Positions 45,832-58,639 of a stretch of DNA of 64,000 nucleotides are shown one piece after another (positions within the stretch are counted from its first letter, which is position 1; every line of letters starts with the position of its first letter). Source of the DNA: Absidia repens. Its lineage: Eukaryota; Mucoromycota; Mucoromycetes; Mucorales; Cunninghamellaceae. A program made the translations under genes and the position numbers. Where the stretch lies: assembly GCA_002105175.1 (NCBI GenBank), contig MCGE01000010.1, forward strand, positions 248,001-312,000, read 5' to 3'. Under the pieces are notes generated by a model that searched no databases, was not told where the DNA came from, and saw only the letters and a list, made by a program, of their open reading frames with translations.

Positions 45832-48800
45832 CTACCAACTTTCCCACCTCTGATAGTTGTAAGATACTTCCATCCGCCTTCGTACAAACGCCGGGATTGA
45901 ATGGGATAGCCACATTTGTCGAAGCTGTTCATATCGTTTTGTGTTGAGATATTGGGGCGCTCCACGTCTAGAAGAAAAGGAAAAATTGTATATTGATTAA
46001 AGCGAATGTTTTTGATTCCATCTTTCTTATATCTACTTACTTCAAAAATAGGTCCACTTCACCATGAGCATCCAGATAGGGTGCATTCATAATAGTTCCG
46101 CCATTGTCATGCAAGAGAAGAATAAAGCATTCCTTGATCACCATATATATCCCAATTTCACCACCGCATCTATTAAAAAGAGATTAGTCATTAGATCAGT
46201 TGATTCCTTAGTTTCCAATAATCATCGCCCTGAAAAACTTACGATCTCATATGAGTGTTGCATTCACCACGACCATCGTTATTACAGCAATATCCCCTTG
46301 CACAAACAAAAGTACCACACATCAAACAAAGCGCTGGGTTTTCAGGTATCGTCTTGCAATTTCGGCATACACGTCTAGAACTTTCATCAAATAGCTGATC
46401 CATCCGATACGGCAGCGGCACCATGGAGAAAGGTGTTGGCAAATTAAGATCCAGCTGTACTAATCTAGCATATTCGGGCGTTGTTCTTTGTCCTTGTCCT
46501 TTCACAAGTGTACCAGAGGATGTTTCAACAGAAGTGTCCGTTGTTGTCTGCTGTTGTTGTTCGTTTAAAGAATGACTGCGATAATGATGGCACCAGTTGA
46601 TCAATAATTGCTGTTCAAACGATTCCAAGTTCAGGAGTTGACCCAATTCAGGTAAACGGAGGATGGAAAGTAGGTGATCGTATTCTTCTATCGTCGGGTT
46701 TTTGTTGTCGTTATTACCACGATCACTTGTTGCTGATTCCTGCTGTTTCATGTTGTCGCTAATATCATTGTCATCATATGGAGGTTGAGGGACAAATCCA
46801 TGGTGCACTACCATCAGCAATAAACACTTGCGCAAGAACGGGAGGGTGAATGTTCGAATCATCGCCACAAGTACACGAGCATCGATTTGATTGAAGAAGC
46901 TGGCTACAAATGTTGACGGAACTTGTAGACATTGCATCACTTGTTCGGCAAATCTTCTAGTAGTGGCCGCCGTTGATTCACTATTTTTCGTCCAAGATTT
47001 TTCATTGTCCATCACTTGACGAATACTGTTGACAACTTGAGGATCTTCCAACGGTTCGCTGCCGGTCAAGCCTTGCATCAACGCAATAACAATTTTGGTG
47101 ACGTCCGCCACGAATAGGAGTCGCATCAAGTGATGTACATCCAAATCAAACCCATCCTCGTTCAAAACACCGCAAAACCCAAGGCGAGTCAACACACGGA
47201 AGGGATCATCACATAACAGAGGAAGAGTTCGAATATTATCACCAGTATTAACGGACGAAAAACCTTCATACATCACCTGACTAAGCGTAGACAAGGCCAA
47301 TTTCCGCGTGTTGTTTCGACCATCCGTTGCCCAGCCGTTGATCAATACTTTTGGAAGTAAGTCGTTCGTTTTAGCAAGAATTTTGAGTAGTGTTTGTGTT
47401 TGAATTGATATACCATCCAAAAAGGTTCCGGTATGTTCCACTGTCAAATCCTTTGCCTTGATTGCCGAATGTTCCATGCCTCGTTGCGCAATTTCAATCG
47501 ATGAGATGGTATAAGCATACATATCAAATAACTGAATTTCCAATGTTTCCAGATCCATTAATGACCGTATTCTTCGTCTGTTGCCGTAGTTGCCCTGGAC
47601 CATTCTAAGAGTAACGAGCATTTGAGTGTAGAGTTCGCGAATGGATTCCAGCTTGTCTTGTGTGAGATTGTTGATATCATGAGAATCATCAAGTGCACCA
47701 ATCACACCTCCACCACCACCGGGAGAAGTTGTTGCCGAAGAGAATGATGAATGAAAAGATCCAGGAAGATGTTCAGTCGCGCCACCATCATGGACTTGGT
47801 GATCAAGTTGGAGTCGCTGGATAACATTCATAAGACGTTCCGCCACTGATTCATAGGGAGAAGGAGGAGCCATTACACCAGGATAAGACTCGGTTTTGCC
47901 TTTCCAAGCCACAGGGAGAAGAATATTACCGAGTGCTTTGCATAGAGGACACAAAATCGTTTTCGAGAGGAGAAAGCAGGAAGAAGATCTTGCAATGGAC
48001 CAAGGACTTCGTTTTCGACGGACGCTTGATAATTATCAAAACATCGAGCATGCATCAAATGACCACATGAAGAGACTTGGACACCGGGAACATGGGCATC
48101 AGAGGGGAAGCCATGAAGACCTGTCTTGGCACCAGGAGGGGCAGCCTCGGCATGCTCTAACGCTGGGTTCCTTCCTTGAGCCGTTTCGCAAATATCCACT
48201 AGCACATCTGCATTTTTCAGGGGAGTTTGCCTTTGAATATGTGAGTTTTGGACAAGTCCCAAGACACCATAGAGTCGAGTTCGATCGAGTTCTTCTTGAC
48301 ATACGATACAAGTCCCAGCAGGGAAATGGCAGAGTCGTTCCACTTCCACTTCACTATCATTCGTTCCAGGAGTCAAGTTGTGTTTCACTCCACCGTTGCT
48401 CTCTTCATCCATATTGTATTTCATGTTTCCGTCATCGTCGTCCTCTTCATCATAGAGTTCACTGTGCTGAGACATAAATTGTGATTGCGCCTGAGCAAAT
48501 TGAGACATGATGGCGGCTTGGCGTGCTTTTGCAGCGGCTTTCTTTCGTTCGTATTCCGATTGAGCGCTTGTTGCTGTTTGATCCGCTTGGGCTGCCACCG
48601 CGGCCTTGTCGAATTCCCATCGCCATTCCCCGATGATTCTTTTTGCATCCGCCGAGCCTTGCTGTTCAATTTTTCCAACAATGTAATGGAGTCGTTTGTG
48701 TGCATGTTTCCATTCCTTATCGTCCAAACACCTGAGAAGTACTGTTAGAAGAGTAGCGTGGCCACGTTCAATTTCGTTCACCCGAATTGCATATTCGTTT

Positions 48801-51800
48801 GTGGTAGCGTGATGGATGAAGCCTGAGTTTCGTGATGGATTAGCTGTTGCATCTATTGTTGTTGCTTCCGCCCGTTGCTTGCCCTTGTTGTCCCGAGGTG
48901 CCTGTGTGCGGTCGTCCGTATCCACTGCTAGCATAGTCAAATAGAGTGTTGTTTCAAGAATAGTATCGCTAGGCGCCGATGACATCTTTGTGTTCCATAA
49001 AGCATGAATTACAATCTGACAAAAAGTGTGCGAGTGTAAAAAGTCACCTAGGTGAGTGAATGGACCAGATTGAATATCAATAAGACGAGGCACCAGCATG
49101 AATTCCTCCTTGTCATCGAGTTTTTCATCAGGGTGTCGTTTCTTCCATTGCTTGCGCAGAGCTTCAAACGCCTCTTCACGGTGGTTTCTTGTAAAGTGCC
49201 AAAAGTAAGGATCCAATTCGTCAAAAAATTCATCCTTGAGTTCATAAAGACCATGGTCATTCAGTCCATCAGGAGCTTTGTAAGTCGCCAAAGCACTAAG
49301 AGTTGATTCGAAGGATTCATGTTCACTAAGACTTTCTGGCACCATCTTGACAAGTTCCGAATAAGCCATGCTAGAAATCCCCAAATATTGAATAATTGAA
49401 CGCCGTATATGGTCTTCCACAGACATAGCCGATGCATATCCACGTTCAGTAGCACAAATAGCGAGAAGGTTCAAGAATTCTTCCACGATGAATGTCAGTT
49501 GACTGGGTTCATAGTCCACACGAGGTTTGTTTGTCTTGCCATTAAACCAGTCCCATAACTTGAATCGATCCAGCATCGTCACCAGAAGGTGGTCAGAATT
49601 GACAGCCACGAATCCAACTTGTAACAGATAGATATCTCGATCAAAGGTATTTTCGCGAACATGGATGTCACGGTAAGTCCTTGCCTGGAATGAATAATGA
49701 TAACAAATACCGTCAGTTCATCTGAAACTAATATCACACCATACATAATTTTTTTTTTTTTTTTTTTTTTGTCGTTACCTGATTCCTAACACCATAACCA
49801 TTTCGAACCCAGACGCCACAGTTTATCTGAGCCAACATCACAATGGTACGCAAAGGGTAATCCAAAATGGTCAAAAACAAATTTTGTGGTAGCTGGAAAT
49901 GAGCCAGTTGAATCATTTGCTTGAATCCACCATGCCAACCAAGTTCCACCAAGAGATCATCTCGTAAAAGCGATATATGCTCCAACAATTCAGACAATAA
50001 CCAATGGAAAGGATGATGAAATGAGACTGGTTCAACAGCTACGTCATAGTCTACCACGTCAAAAGAGCCAGAATAAGGAGTTGATATTGACCGAAATGTT
50101 TGTTGCTTCGTGCCACGAATAAGAATTTGGGTACCACCATTGTTAGCTGCAGTGTTATCGCCCTCCACACTTTGTTGTGCTGTTGACTTGTGAGGATCCC
50201 ACGTCGCAATTTGATGTAATACACGGTAGATGGAGCGGCATAAATTGCGAGATGCTTCGAGAGTCGCCGCTCTATCCACTGAAGACGATAAATGGTGAGG
50301 GGAATAACAACCGGCAAAGAGACGACAGAGTTTGGATACTTGTAAGGTCACATTGAAGGCACTCACCCAAGAGCTAGATTCGTATTCAACATGCGTATTC
50401 ATTTGGCGTTCCAAAGGATCCATGGCCTGGAATTGATAAAGCATATCCAAAAAGAAGCGTAGGTACGTAGGCCCTTGGGATACTTCGGTCTTGACAAGAT
50501 CAGCATTCAAAACGTAGCGCAAGTCAAAAAAGGTGTAGGCGTAACGATGGCGAGTGATGGAGCGCGAGCGACAATCCACCTGCATAGTACGATAATTGTC
50601 TGGTAAAATCATATGAATATCATCTGTCAAAAAGAAGTTGGACAGAATAGAGCTAACCATGCCAAAAAACTTGTATTCCTTGACCAGCATCCAAGCCACC
50701 GTAGGTACTGTCAGCAGTTGCACCGAAAGAGAGCTAACAGAGTGTTCGGGTTCACGGTCCTTGAAGAAGAAAGAATCTACCAGATCAGGATAATTTCGAG
50801 CAAATCTCGTGCCTAAAAAATAAATAGCCAAAGGAAAAATATGAGTATACTTTTTTAAAAAAATAAACAGGTGTAGTTTTTTTTTTTTTCATTTACCCAA
50901 AATAGGCCGATGATCGAAGTTTGAGATCAAAGTGCCAATGAGAATATCCTTGATAGAAGAGCGAGCTGATTTCCATAATCGAAGGTCAAATTGTAGAAGA
51001 TAATCCAGTCGAAGTTTCCTTTTGAATTCCTCTTTCATACGCGAGTTGGTTTGATTCAAAGTCATCGAAGAAACAGGGGATAAGGGCACACCGAAAGATT
51101 GGGCTAATTCGCGTTCTGATGCATCCATGGATACGGTATAAGCCAACCATTCCTCCAAATCATAGGAAAAATCAACAATATCCAAGGGAGGTTTATTTTT
51201 TGGTGACATTGAAGATCGAGGCTGTGTTTGATTGGTCATTTCTATCAATACTGGAGGAGAGGATGATGATGATGATGATGCACCTTGAGGCTGAGAAGGT
51301 GCAGTGGTGGTGGAGACTGTGTCGGTCGCAGTATTCGATACCGAGGCGTCAGGTGATGTAATCCGGTTGAAATAAGGCGTCAGACCAGAGGAGCTTGGTG
51401 AACTGGTAGCATCCGGAAATTGACCCATTTCCACATCGTCATCAGCATCGTGGTATTCCATATCGTCATCGTCATCGCCGCCGTCGTCATTGTCAGGACT
51501 AACTTGGTCAATATCCAAAGTGTGATCCTCCAAAGTAGTAGGAAGCGATTCGATGAAAAAGGGCAGAGTTTCATTTTGATCACTGTCATCACTATCACCT
51601 TCATTGTCATTGTCCAAGTCATGAATGTCAATATCTTCTCCACCAGTCAAGTCCCACCTTCGAGCACGTCTTGATCGAGTAGATAAAGTTGCCAATTCAG
51701 GTCGCAACGCCCAGTCTTCACAGAGCACCTTGCACATTGTGTCCCGTAAGATAGATGTTCCGCCATCAACCGACGTGAAAAACTTGAATCTTCCACTAAT

Positions 51801-53091
51801 GAGATCTTTGAGCCATTCCAATAAAATACCAGATATATCTTCACGCACCGTGTTTTGAGTAGATCGTACCGTCATAGCCAAGTTGATCGAGTTGATTTGC
51901 ATTGCTACCTTGATCGCCTCCTTCAAGTTTTCAGTGGTAAATAGTACGTGCCGACCATAAGCATCCACATGTTCCGCCACTTTTTGTGCTTCAGTTCTTG
52001 AGCATTTGAGCGCCTTGACCACAATATCATTGACTTCTTCAAAGGAATGGCGTTCATCGTTCCATAACACACAAGAATAGGTAGGATGACGTTTGCTGGT
52101 TGTATCAGGAATACCAAGCGCTGCATGAGAATCTGCACAGTCTTTCAAAATGTCATTGGCGGCGCCAGGAGACACATCTTCGGGAGAAGCGGCAAACGTT
52201 TCCAAGATGTAGTCCAGCACGATCGATAGTGTATCATGAATAGAGTCGAGCAAATCAGATGGAACGGTAGAATAAGGCTCCATGGATGGACGTACCACCT
52301 TCCGACCAGTATCATCATGTGTAGCCAATAACGAGTGGATTCGACATTCGAGAGGCACCTTCCAAGCTTCAGGATCGCCACAATCACAACAGCCACCAGC
52401 ACCACGACTAATCCAAATCTTCACATCATGTCCTTCATGGTTTGTCGCATGGAAGCATCTTGAGCACATTACGCAAGTGTCATCTAGCCCACAATTTCTA
52501 CAAAGAAACAAATAATAATAATAATATATGAGTGGAAAAGAATAAGGATGAATAATAATATATCTTGTTGAATTAGACCCATTACCTGCATCTGTAGACA
52601 CTTTCACCTTTCTTGAATAAATGACCACACTGTTTTCCACGTTGAGTTTCCCAATATTCAGGTTCATCTTGAGTAGGATCGACAATGACATTATCAGGGT
52701 TGGACTGGACAATGGTCGAAGAAGAAGGAGGAGACGAGGAAGAAGAAAAGTTGTCAGCGCGTCCACCTGATATATTATCACCAGCACCACCATGACCACT
52801 ACCGTTGATAGCACTGAACAAGTCGTGTCTTTCCAGGAGTTGTGTCAAAGATTCCTGATCACCAAGTCCTTCTTTAAAAAAGTAGCGTTGCATCCATTCA
52901 TTGTTGTTGCTCCATAAGGCACGATAACAGTTGGTGAGAATTTGTTTTTCAGCACCACGGTGGAGGTTGTCCTGGTATACACTTGGCGCATCGATCAAAA
53001 ACCTCCTCAACGAGTCAGGCGTAAGCGGCGTCGAGGCTTGACTGGTCGAAGCAGACGACATATTTCTTGCCGTTGCTGAGGATGTCGACAT
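45832..53091 (-). CDS. UBR1: N-recognin E3 ubiquitin ligase UBR1 (one-base break in the RING)
   Basis: Six exons (53091-52586, 52497-50897, 50812-49779, 49684-46243, 46169-46041, 45967-45832) encode ~2,280 aa. In order: UBR box (~153-225: [45 protein letters not shown]) that binds basic N-degrons; a ClpS-like domain (~311-380: CVLWNDERHSFEEVNDIV) for bulky ones; acidic linker; long helical core; RING-type finger (~1500-1630: CIVCQEELD, CGHLMHARCF, CPLCKAL); and the UBR autoinhibitory C-terminus with CRNCKTIPENPALCLMCG, YLDAHGEVD and RGAPQYLNTKRYEQL. It marks proteins for proteasomal turnover with an E2 of the Rad6 class. Near 47960 the frame breaks between SRKRF and CPLCKAL: one base is missing in a short T run. 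All other phases close, and the ORF is intact on both sides for ~550 codons. Confidence 0.92.
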
Positions 53092-53296
53092 GTTATATTG
53101 TATATAAATGTAAAAAAAAAAATATAGATAAATAAATAGATATACAAAAACGGGTCAAAAAAATAAAGAGAAAAAAAAAGCTAAAAAGCAAGGGAAACCA
53201 AAAAAAAAAAAAAAAGGCGGCGATTAAAAATCCAAAACAGTTCAAGTATTTTATTTCATAAAGTAAAAAAGGTAACAACGGGAATGATAAGCTAAA

Positions 53297-54772
53297 CTAC
53301 AATTTTGAGTAATTGGCAGGCTTCTTGGTAACAAAGGCTTCAACGGATTTGGGGATATCCTAAAAAGAAAAGAAAACACCGATAGTGAGCATCAAACAGC
53401 CCTCATCCCTCCATGACAATAGTAAATATATTATTGGTATATTACCTCAGTGTTCAGCATGGCAGAGCTCCAAGTAACAGTGTAAGCAAGCGCTTCGGGG
53501 ACAGAATGGTCACGAGCATAAAGTAAATTATGCCTAATAATAATAATAATAACAAAGAGAGAAAGAATAAGAATACATAAGGTGGAATAGTTGAGTTCAG
53601 AGGAGTCCTTACTTGGTGCCAACCACCGCGACTGGGGATTTTTGGGCAATAGTGGCAGCAATCTTCAATGATTCAGCTATAAAATATAATAAATAAGATC
53701 AATGAGTATCATCATCAAGTCGGAAATAGTTGGTTATTAACATTGTTGTTGTTGTTGTTGTTGTTTTACCAATGAGTTCATCTTGACTGTCATACACACG
53801 GTTGACAAAACCATGCTGGAGTGCTTCAGCAGCATAAAAGCTAAAAATAAAAAAATAAAAAATAAAAAGTTCAGTGTTCATGCAATATACGATAATAATA
53901 TTATTCCTTACTTTCGGCCTGTATAACATAGCTCTCTGACCAAACTTTGGTTGCCCAAGACCTTGGGCAAGCGTTGTAAAGACCCCACATCAGCAGCAAG
54001 TCCGATATCGACTTCCTAAATAAATAAAATAAAATAAAGAGGCTAAGGTCAGTATTCATTTTCAGGCGTAAGATTCATTCAAGATTATTATTTACCTTGA
54101 CACAGAAGTAGGCATCCTTGGTACAGTAACGCATATCACAGGCAGTCACCATATCCACACCGGCACCAAAACATCCATTGTGAATGGCAGCAATGACAGG
54201 TTGAGAACACCCTTCAATAGCTGTAAAAGCATCTTGGAATTCCTAGTTAATATATACAGAGAGAGAGAGAGAGAAGGGGGGGGGACAGAGCAATCAGTCA
54301 GAGACTCACAGCGTCATATTCATATATTACCTTGAGATGAGCGCGCTTACTGTAGGTCAAACGAGCAAGGTCGCCAGACTTGCTAGCACTGATGGTATTA
54401 TTTTTTACTGAAGGGAAAAATAAAATATAAAAAACATATCAATAGAGAGCAAAAGAAAAGCACCAACTAGCATAATACACTTACAATCCAGACCAGCAGT
54501 GAACATACGACCAGATCCCGAGACAACGATGGCTCTGACATTGGTATCCTTTCCCAAAGCGGTAAATGCATTTCGAACATCATCGATGAGTCTATGGTCG
54601 TAAAAGTAAAATCAAAGAGTTAGTAGATGTACCTGAAGAAATTTTGACATTTTCATAGAGTTTTGTCTTACTGTGGATTGAAGGAGTTAAGACTTTTGGG
54701 CCGATTCATTTGGACATGAGCAACATTGTCTTTGATGGTAACTTTGACGGTTTCAAATTGGTATTGAGACAT
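53297..54772 (-). CDS. ECH1: Peroxisomal delta(3,5)-delta(2,4)-dienoyl-CoA isomerase
   Basis: Nine exons (54772-54672, 54591-54485, 54407-54331, 54242-54096, 54015-53912, 53840-53770, 53676-53613, 53533-53446, 53359-53297) encode 273 aa of the crotonase fold. The oxyanion-hole and active-site segments fit ECH1: FTAGLDL, then GCFGAGVDMVTACDMRY, KEVDIGLAADVGSLQRLPK with the acidic residues (Asp, Glu, Asp) used by the mammalian isomerase. The protein ends NYSKL, a perfect PTS1, so it should be imported into peroxisomes. It helps beta-oxidation of fatty acids with odd-position double bonds. A general enoyl-CoA hydratase role is less likely given the Asp in GVD. Confidence 0.93.
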
Positions 54773-55377
54773 TTTGTGTGTAGTGCGAATAAAAAAATTT
54801 CTTTTTAGATAAAAAAATAAAATAAAATATAGGTAAAGAAGGAAAGCATTCTGCAGTTATATATAAAAAAAAAAAAAAAAAATGCTGGGTTTGAAAAGAA
54901 TGCGGGGGAAAGAGCATTTGTAAGGGAAAATGGTCAAGGCAAAAGATACAACCGTACGCAGAAGTATACCCAAACAAAAAGGTGAGTGTTATCCCAGTTC
55001 AAAGCGGTAAAAAGGATAAAGTATACCGGGGAGGGGAAAATATGAACGATCTTCACTATGATCTTCCTAAAAGAAAATAAAAATCACGGGTATAAATGAG
55101 AAGCACGGGGGAGGAAAAGCGGCAACGGGAATCAGTCAATCCCGTTTACAGCAGTAAAACACAACGCCGATTCCAGTTAGTAACGTGTAAAATGATAATT
55201 TTGGGCAACATGCGATAGCTATGATCAAAATGACAAACGATGATTTTTATTGATGAAAAATGTAAAAAATAAGTAAGATGGGAAATTGAAGGGGGGGTGG
55301 AGAACTACTATGTAAATGGTGGAGGTAGAGATAAAAAAGGATTGTATATAAGAGAATAAATGAGTACAAAAAAAAAA
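54773..55377. other. Spacer between ECH1 and UTP15
   Basis: The part next to ECH1 is its promoter, A-rich on this strand (A run 54867-54882). AT-rich sequence follows to the UTP15 stop. No gene seen. Confidence 0.5.
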
Positions 55378-57311
55378 CTAGGCAGATGAGGAAGCAGTAG
55401 AAGTCATGACAGATCGAGCAAACAGCATATCCAACGAGGCAACGACTTGTAGGATATCCTTTTGTAATTTGACTTCACTTGCGACTTTTTGTCGAAGTTG
55501 GGCAATCAATTTGTCAAACATAGGAGATTCACCAAAGACTTTGTGGTAGATATCTATGATTAGACAGATAATAATAAAAAAAAGACGAGGAGGTTAGATA
55601 TTAAATAAGGTCCTAGCACATACACACATACACCTTGTCACTTACCAAGAAGAATTTCAGAAACATCGACCAGTACATTGGTGTATCTAGGGTTGTGAAT
55701 ATGACGGATCAAAAAATGGACTAGGGTTTCCAGAGCTACATCATCGCGACCAGAAATGGCATTCGATAAAGCGTCCCGGTGAATGAGTTCCTGGATTAGG
55801 GCAATGACAATGTTCGGGTTTGAATTCTTCAATACTTCGTCTAAAGCGCGGGTAAATTCAAACTTTCGTAAATATTTGTCATATTTGGCCAAATGAATAC
55901 GGCGAGTTTTTTCCACTGTAAAGTCGGTGTTGGCTAAAGATGCTGCTGTTGTCGCCGCTGTCTTCTTTCCACCACTTTGTAGCGATGAAGTTGCCTTTGC
56001 TGATCCCATCACTCCATTGATTGCTAAAGCTGATGCTGATGCTGATAATGCTGATGCGGAAGCTGCCGATGTTGAACCCATACCGTTTGCCATTGCTGCT
56101 GTTGATCCAGACCCACCAGGCTGTTGCATAAAGTACTTGTAGGCGCCACCTTGCATGAATTGTTGATTTTGAGCTCTAGCCGCCTTTTCAGCGGCGCCGA
56201 CTTGACGTTGACGAATCGACAATAAACCATTGGCCATGCCCACAGCAATATGAGTGTCGTCAGGAGAAATGCCCACGCTGAGAATAGGTGCTGGATACTT
56301 CATGCTATGCACAACCTTATAATCCTCCACATTGTAAATTTTGACATGTTGATCCAAGGAGCCGGTAAGGATTCGAGTCGCCGTATTGTTGAAGGCCAGA
56401 CTTGTCACGGTCTTTTGATGGTTGGAGAGCGTATGCAAACATCGACCACCACTAAGAAGATCCCATACTTTCAAGGTAGGTCCACCAGCTGATACGATCG
56501 CACCACCACCAGGATACATCAAGAGTGATTCCACAGGAGCGCCATGTTGAATCGTCATCACACATTCGTTCTGCCTCATATCCCATAGTTTCACCGTTTG
56601 ATCGTACGCACCTGTCAACACCAGATTTGGATTATCGTCGCTGACTACCCCCGATCGCACATAATCGTCATGTCCTTCAAATACGTTGACACTGGTTTCA
56701 GTAGGAATATCCCAAATGCGTACTGTTTTGTCGTCAGATGCTGACATGATATTGGTTTTGTTGTTGGAGAATTTCGTCACATGAACTGGCCTAGAGAGGA
56801 AACAAAAAAGCAAGACTATTAGTAAAGAGATCATATACACAAATGAATACCGCTATATAACAAATTTACATGGAGTGTTCACGGAAGGTTCTTAAAATGG
56901 CTCGAGAGTTGACATCAAATAATTGAACGAGACCTGTCGCATCACCAGCAACGAGTAGTTTCCCATCATGGCGGAAACAGGCAGAGTAGGCAAGATCCTT
57001 GAATCGAGAGATCGTCTTTTTTGGTTGATGTGTTTTAGAAGAATAGATTTGCACACGGGTAGAGGATGCAAGGGCAAAATCGTGAGGTGCTACGGGTGAG
57101 AAGTAAATGGAAGGAATACTAGCATATTCTTTGATCAAAATAGGTGACTTCAAAAAAAAAAAAGGAAATCGTTAGTTGTCAAAAAGTGCCACCATGCTTT
57201 TTTGGGGGGAGAGAATTTATTTACCTTGAAGCGTTTCCAGTATTTCCCTTCACCTGACTGTTTGGAAGGCACCTTGGGGTATTTCTTTACAACAATCTTT
57301 TGATAATCCAT
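55378..57311 (-). CDS. UTP15: UTP15, U3 snoRNP/small-subunit processome WD40 protein
   Basis: Four exons (57311-57225, 57147-56870, 56790-55646, 55553-55378) encode 561 aa. The N-terminus MDYQKIVVKKYPK and YWKRFK match Utp15. Seven WD40 blades follow (for example DKTVRIWD, DQTVKLWD, PTLKVWDLLSG, DQHVKIYN). A low-complexity Ala/Ser insert (~370-420) separates them from the Utp15 C-terminal helical domain (EKTRRIHLAKYDKYLRKFEF to LIRHIHNPRYTNVLVDV). As part of the t-UTP/UtpA group it binds nascent pre-rRNA in the nucleolus and is needed for 18S rRNA processing. Confidence 0.95.
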
Positions 57312-57554
57312 AGTCAATCGTTGTGATTTATATATAAAGGAAGGGCGGTGGTGACAAGCGGTACAAGCGAAAAAAAAAAAAAAAAATTGAGAGGAGTAAG
57401 AAAAGAGTTCAAGGAAAAAACGAGTGAAAAGCCACCGACAGGCAATGAACGGGATTTCAAATGGATCCTCCAAATTTTTCCAAAAATGATTTTCAAAAAG
57501 AGGTACAAATTTATTAAAAGAGAAGGGAATGTAGGATGATAAGTATATAATATT

Positions 57555-57941
57555 CTATGAATGCATAAGTCTAGTTCTAAGGGTCAAGATACGATCGCTT
57601 TGTGCAATGCGATCCAATTTAGCCTTGATCTCAGGGTCATCGTAACAAATACGACTGGATCGCCGGGAAGGAATAGGGTGCCAAGACATTGGCCGTGCCG
57701 GTACTGGAGTGGTGGTAGTGGTATTGGGGTCAGATAAGGTAGTGGTGGTAGTTTTTGCTGTATGAGGCATTGAAGCACAACGCAAAAGCTGGGATGAGGG
57801 TGAGTGCATGGTTGTTGTTGAAGATGGAGGGGTATGATGAGGGGGCACTGGTGGAGGTGGTGGTAATTGCGTTTTTTCGCTGTGATAAGAGCTACGGTCG
57901 TTGTTCCATATGCTTATATTATTCTTTTTTGATACATACAT
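57555..57941 (-). CDS. Small Pro/Thr/Ser-rich unknown protein
   Basis: A single 128-codon frame with ATG at 57941. It is rich in Pro (PPPPPVPPHH), Thr and Ser, with a short charged C-terminus (DDPEIKAKLDRIAQSDRI) that looks like real protein. CT-rich leader sequence lies upstream on the minus strand (57960-58140). No family recognised. It could be a true short gene or the end of a spliced one. Confidence 0.5.
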   Translation of the reverse strand: MYVSKKNNISIWNNDRSSYHSEKTQLPPPPPVPPHHTPPSSTTTMHSPSSQLLRCASMPHTAKTTTTTLSDPNTTTTTPVPARPMSWHPIPSRRSSRICYDDPEIKAKLDRIAQSDRILTLRTRLMHS

Positions 57942-58639
57942 GTTTTGACCAAGGAAAGGTATGGGTCAATGGTATAATGATGATGATGGTAATAAAAGAG
58001 ATAAGAATAGGGATGGTGTATATTGAGAAAAAGGTGAGAAAAGAGAAAGAAAAGGAGAAAAGGCAGGAGGGACAAGAAAGCTTGTTCCTTTTTATTGCTT
58101 TTATATATACCTCCTCTTTTTTTAACTTCTTTTTTTTTTTCAACCCCTGAGCCTCCTCGACCCAGACTTAAACTCCGCTACATGTCAAATAATTGTTCCT
58201 TCGGCGATCATGCTATGTATAGTATTAATGATGCAGCGTATTTCCATTTTTTCTTTGATGATCCGTTTCTGACTATTGTCTGTCCATTTTCTTTTTTCTT
58301 CTCAATCAAATGAGATGCAAATGGATTTTGCCGTTGAACTGTACTATACTTTTATAGGTCATATAAAATTCGGTGTGACAAAATAAAATTAAATGGTTTG
58401 TATGACATGATGATTTCATATCATAGCCACAAATGCATTTTTCTCTTTTTCTTTTTTCTTTTTTCAAATTTATGTTCATCAGATGCCATTATCAAGTTAT
58501 TATAATAATATAATAGTAATAAAGCGCCATGAGCAAATTTATTTTCTACAACCAAGCCAGGCGGCTTGTCACTGTCGGGTTTTGAATATTGCATTTTGGT
58601 TCTGGAAGCTAAAGCCCGAGACATGTCAGATCCCTTATA
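57942..58639. other. Spacer; nothing beyond promoter-like tracts
   Basis: Purine-rich on the plus strand at 58020-58080 (promoter side of the small ORF), otherwise AT-rich. No credible coding frame. Confidence 0.45.

Noticed and set aside
47940..47985. Programmed frameshifting in UBR1
   Set aside because: No canonical slippery heptamer with a following structure was seen, and the break sits at a short T run in a gene class that is normally uninterrupted; an indel is simpler.
54253..54290. GA microsatellite and G run
   Set aside because: Short simple repeat inside an ECH1 intron with no sign of function.
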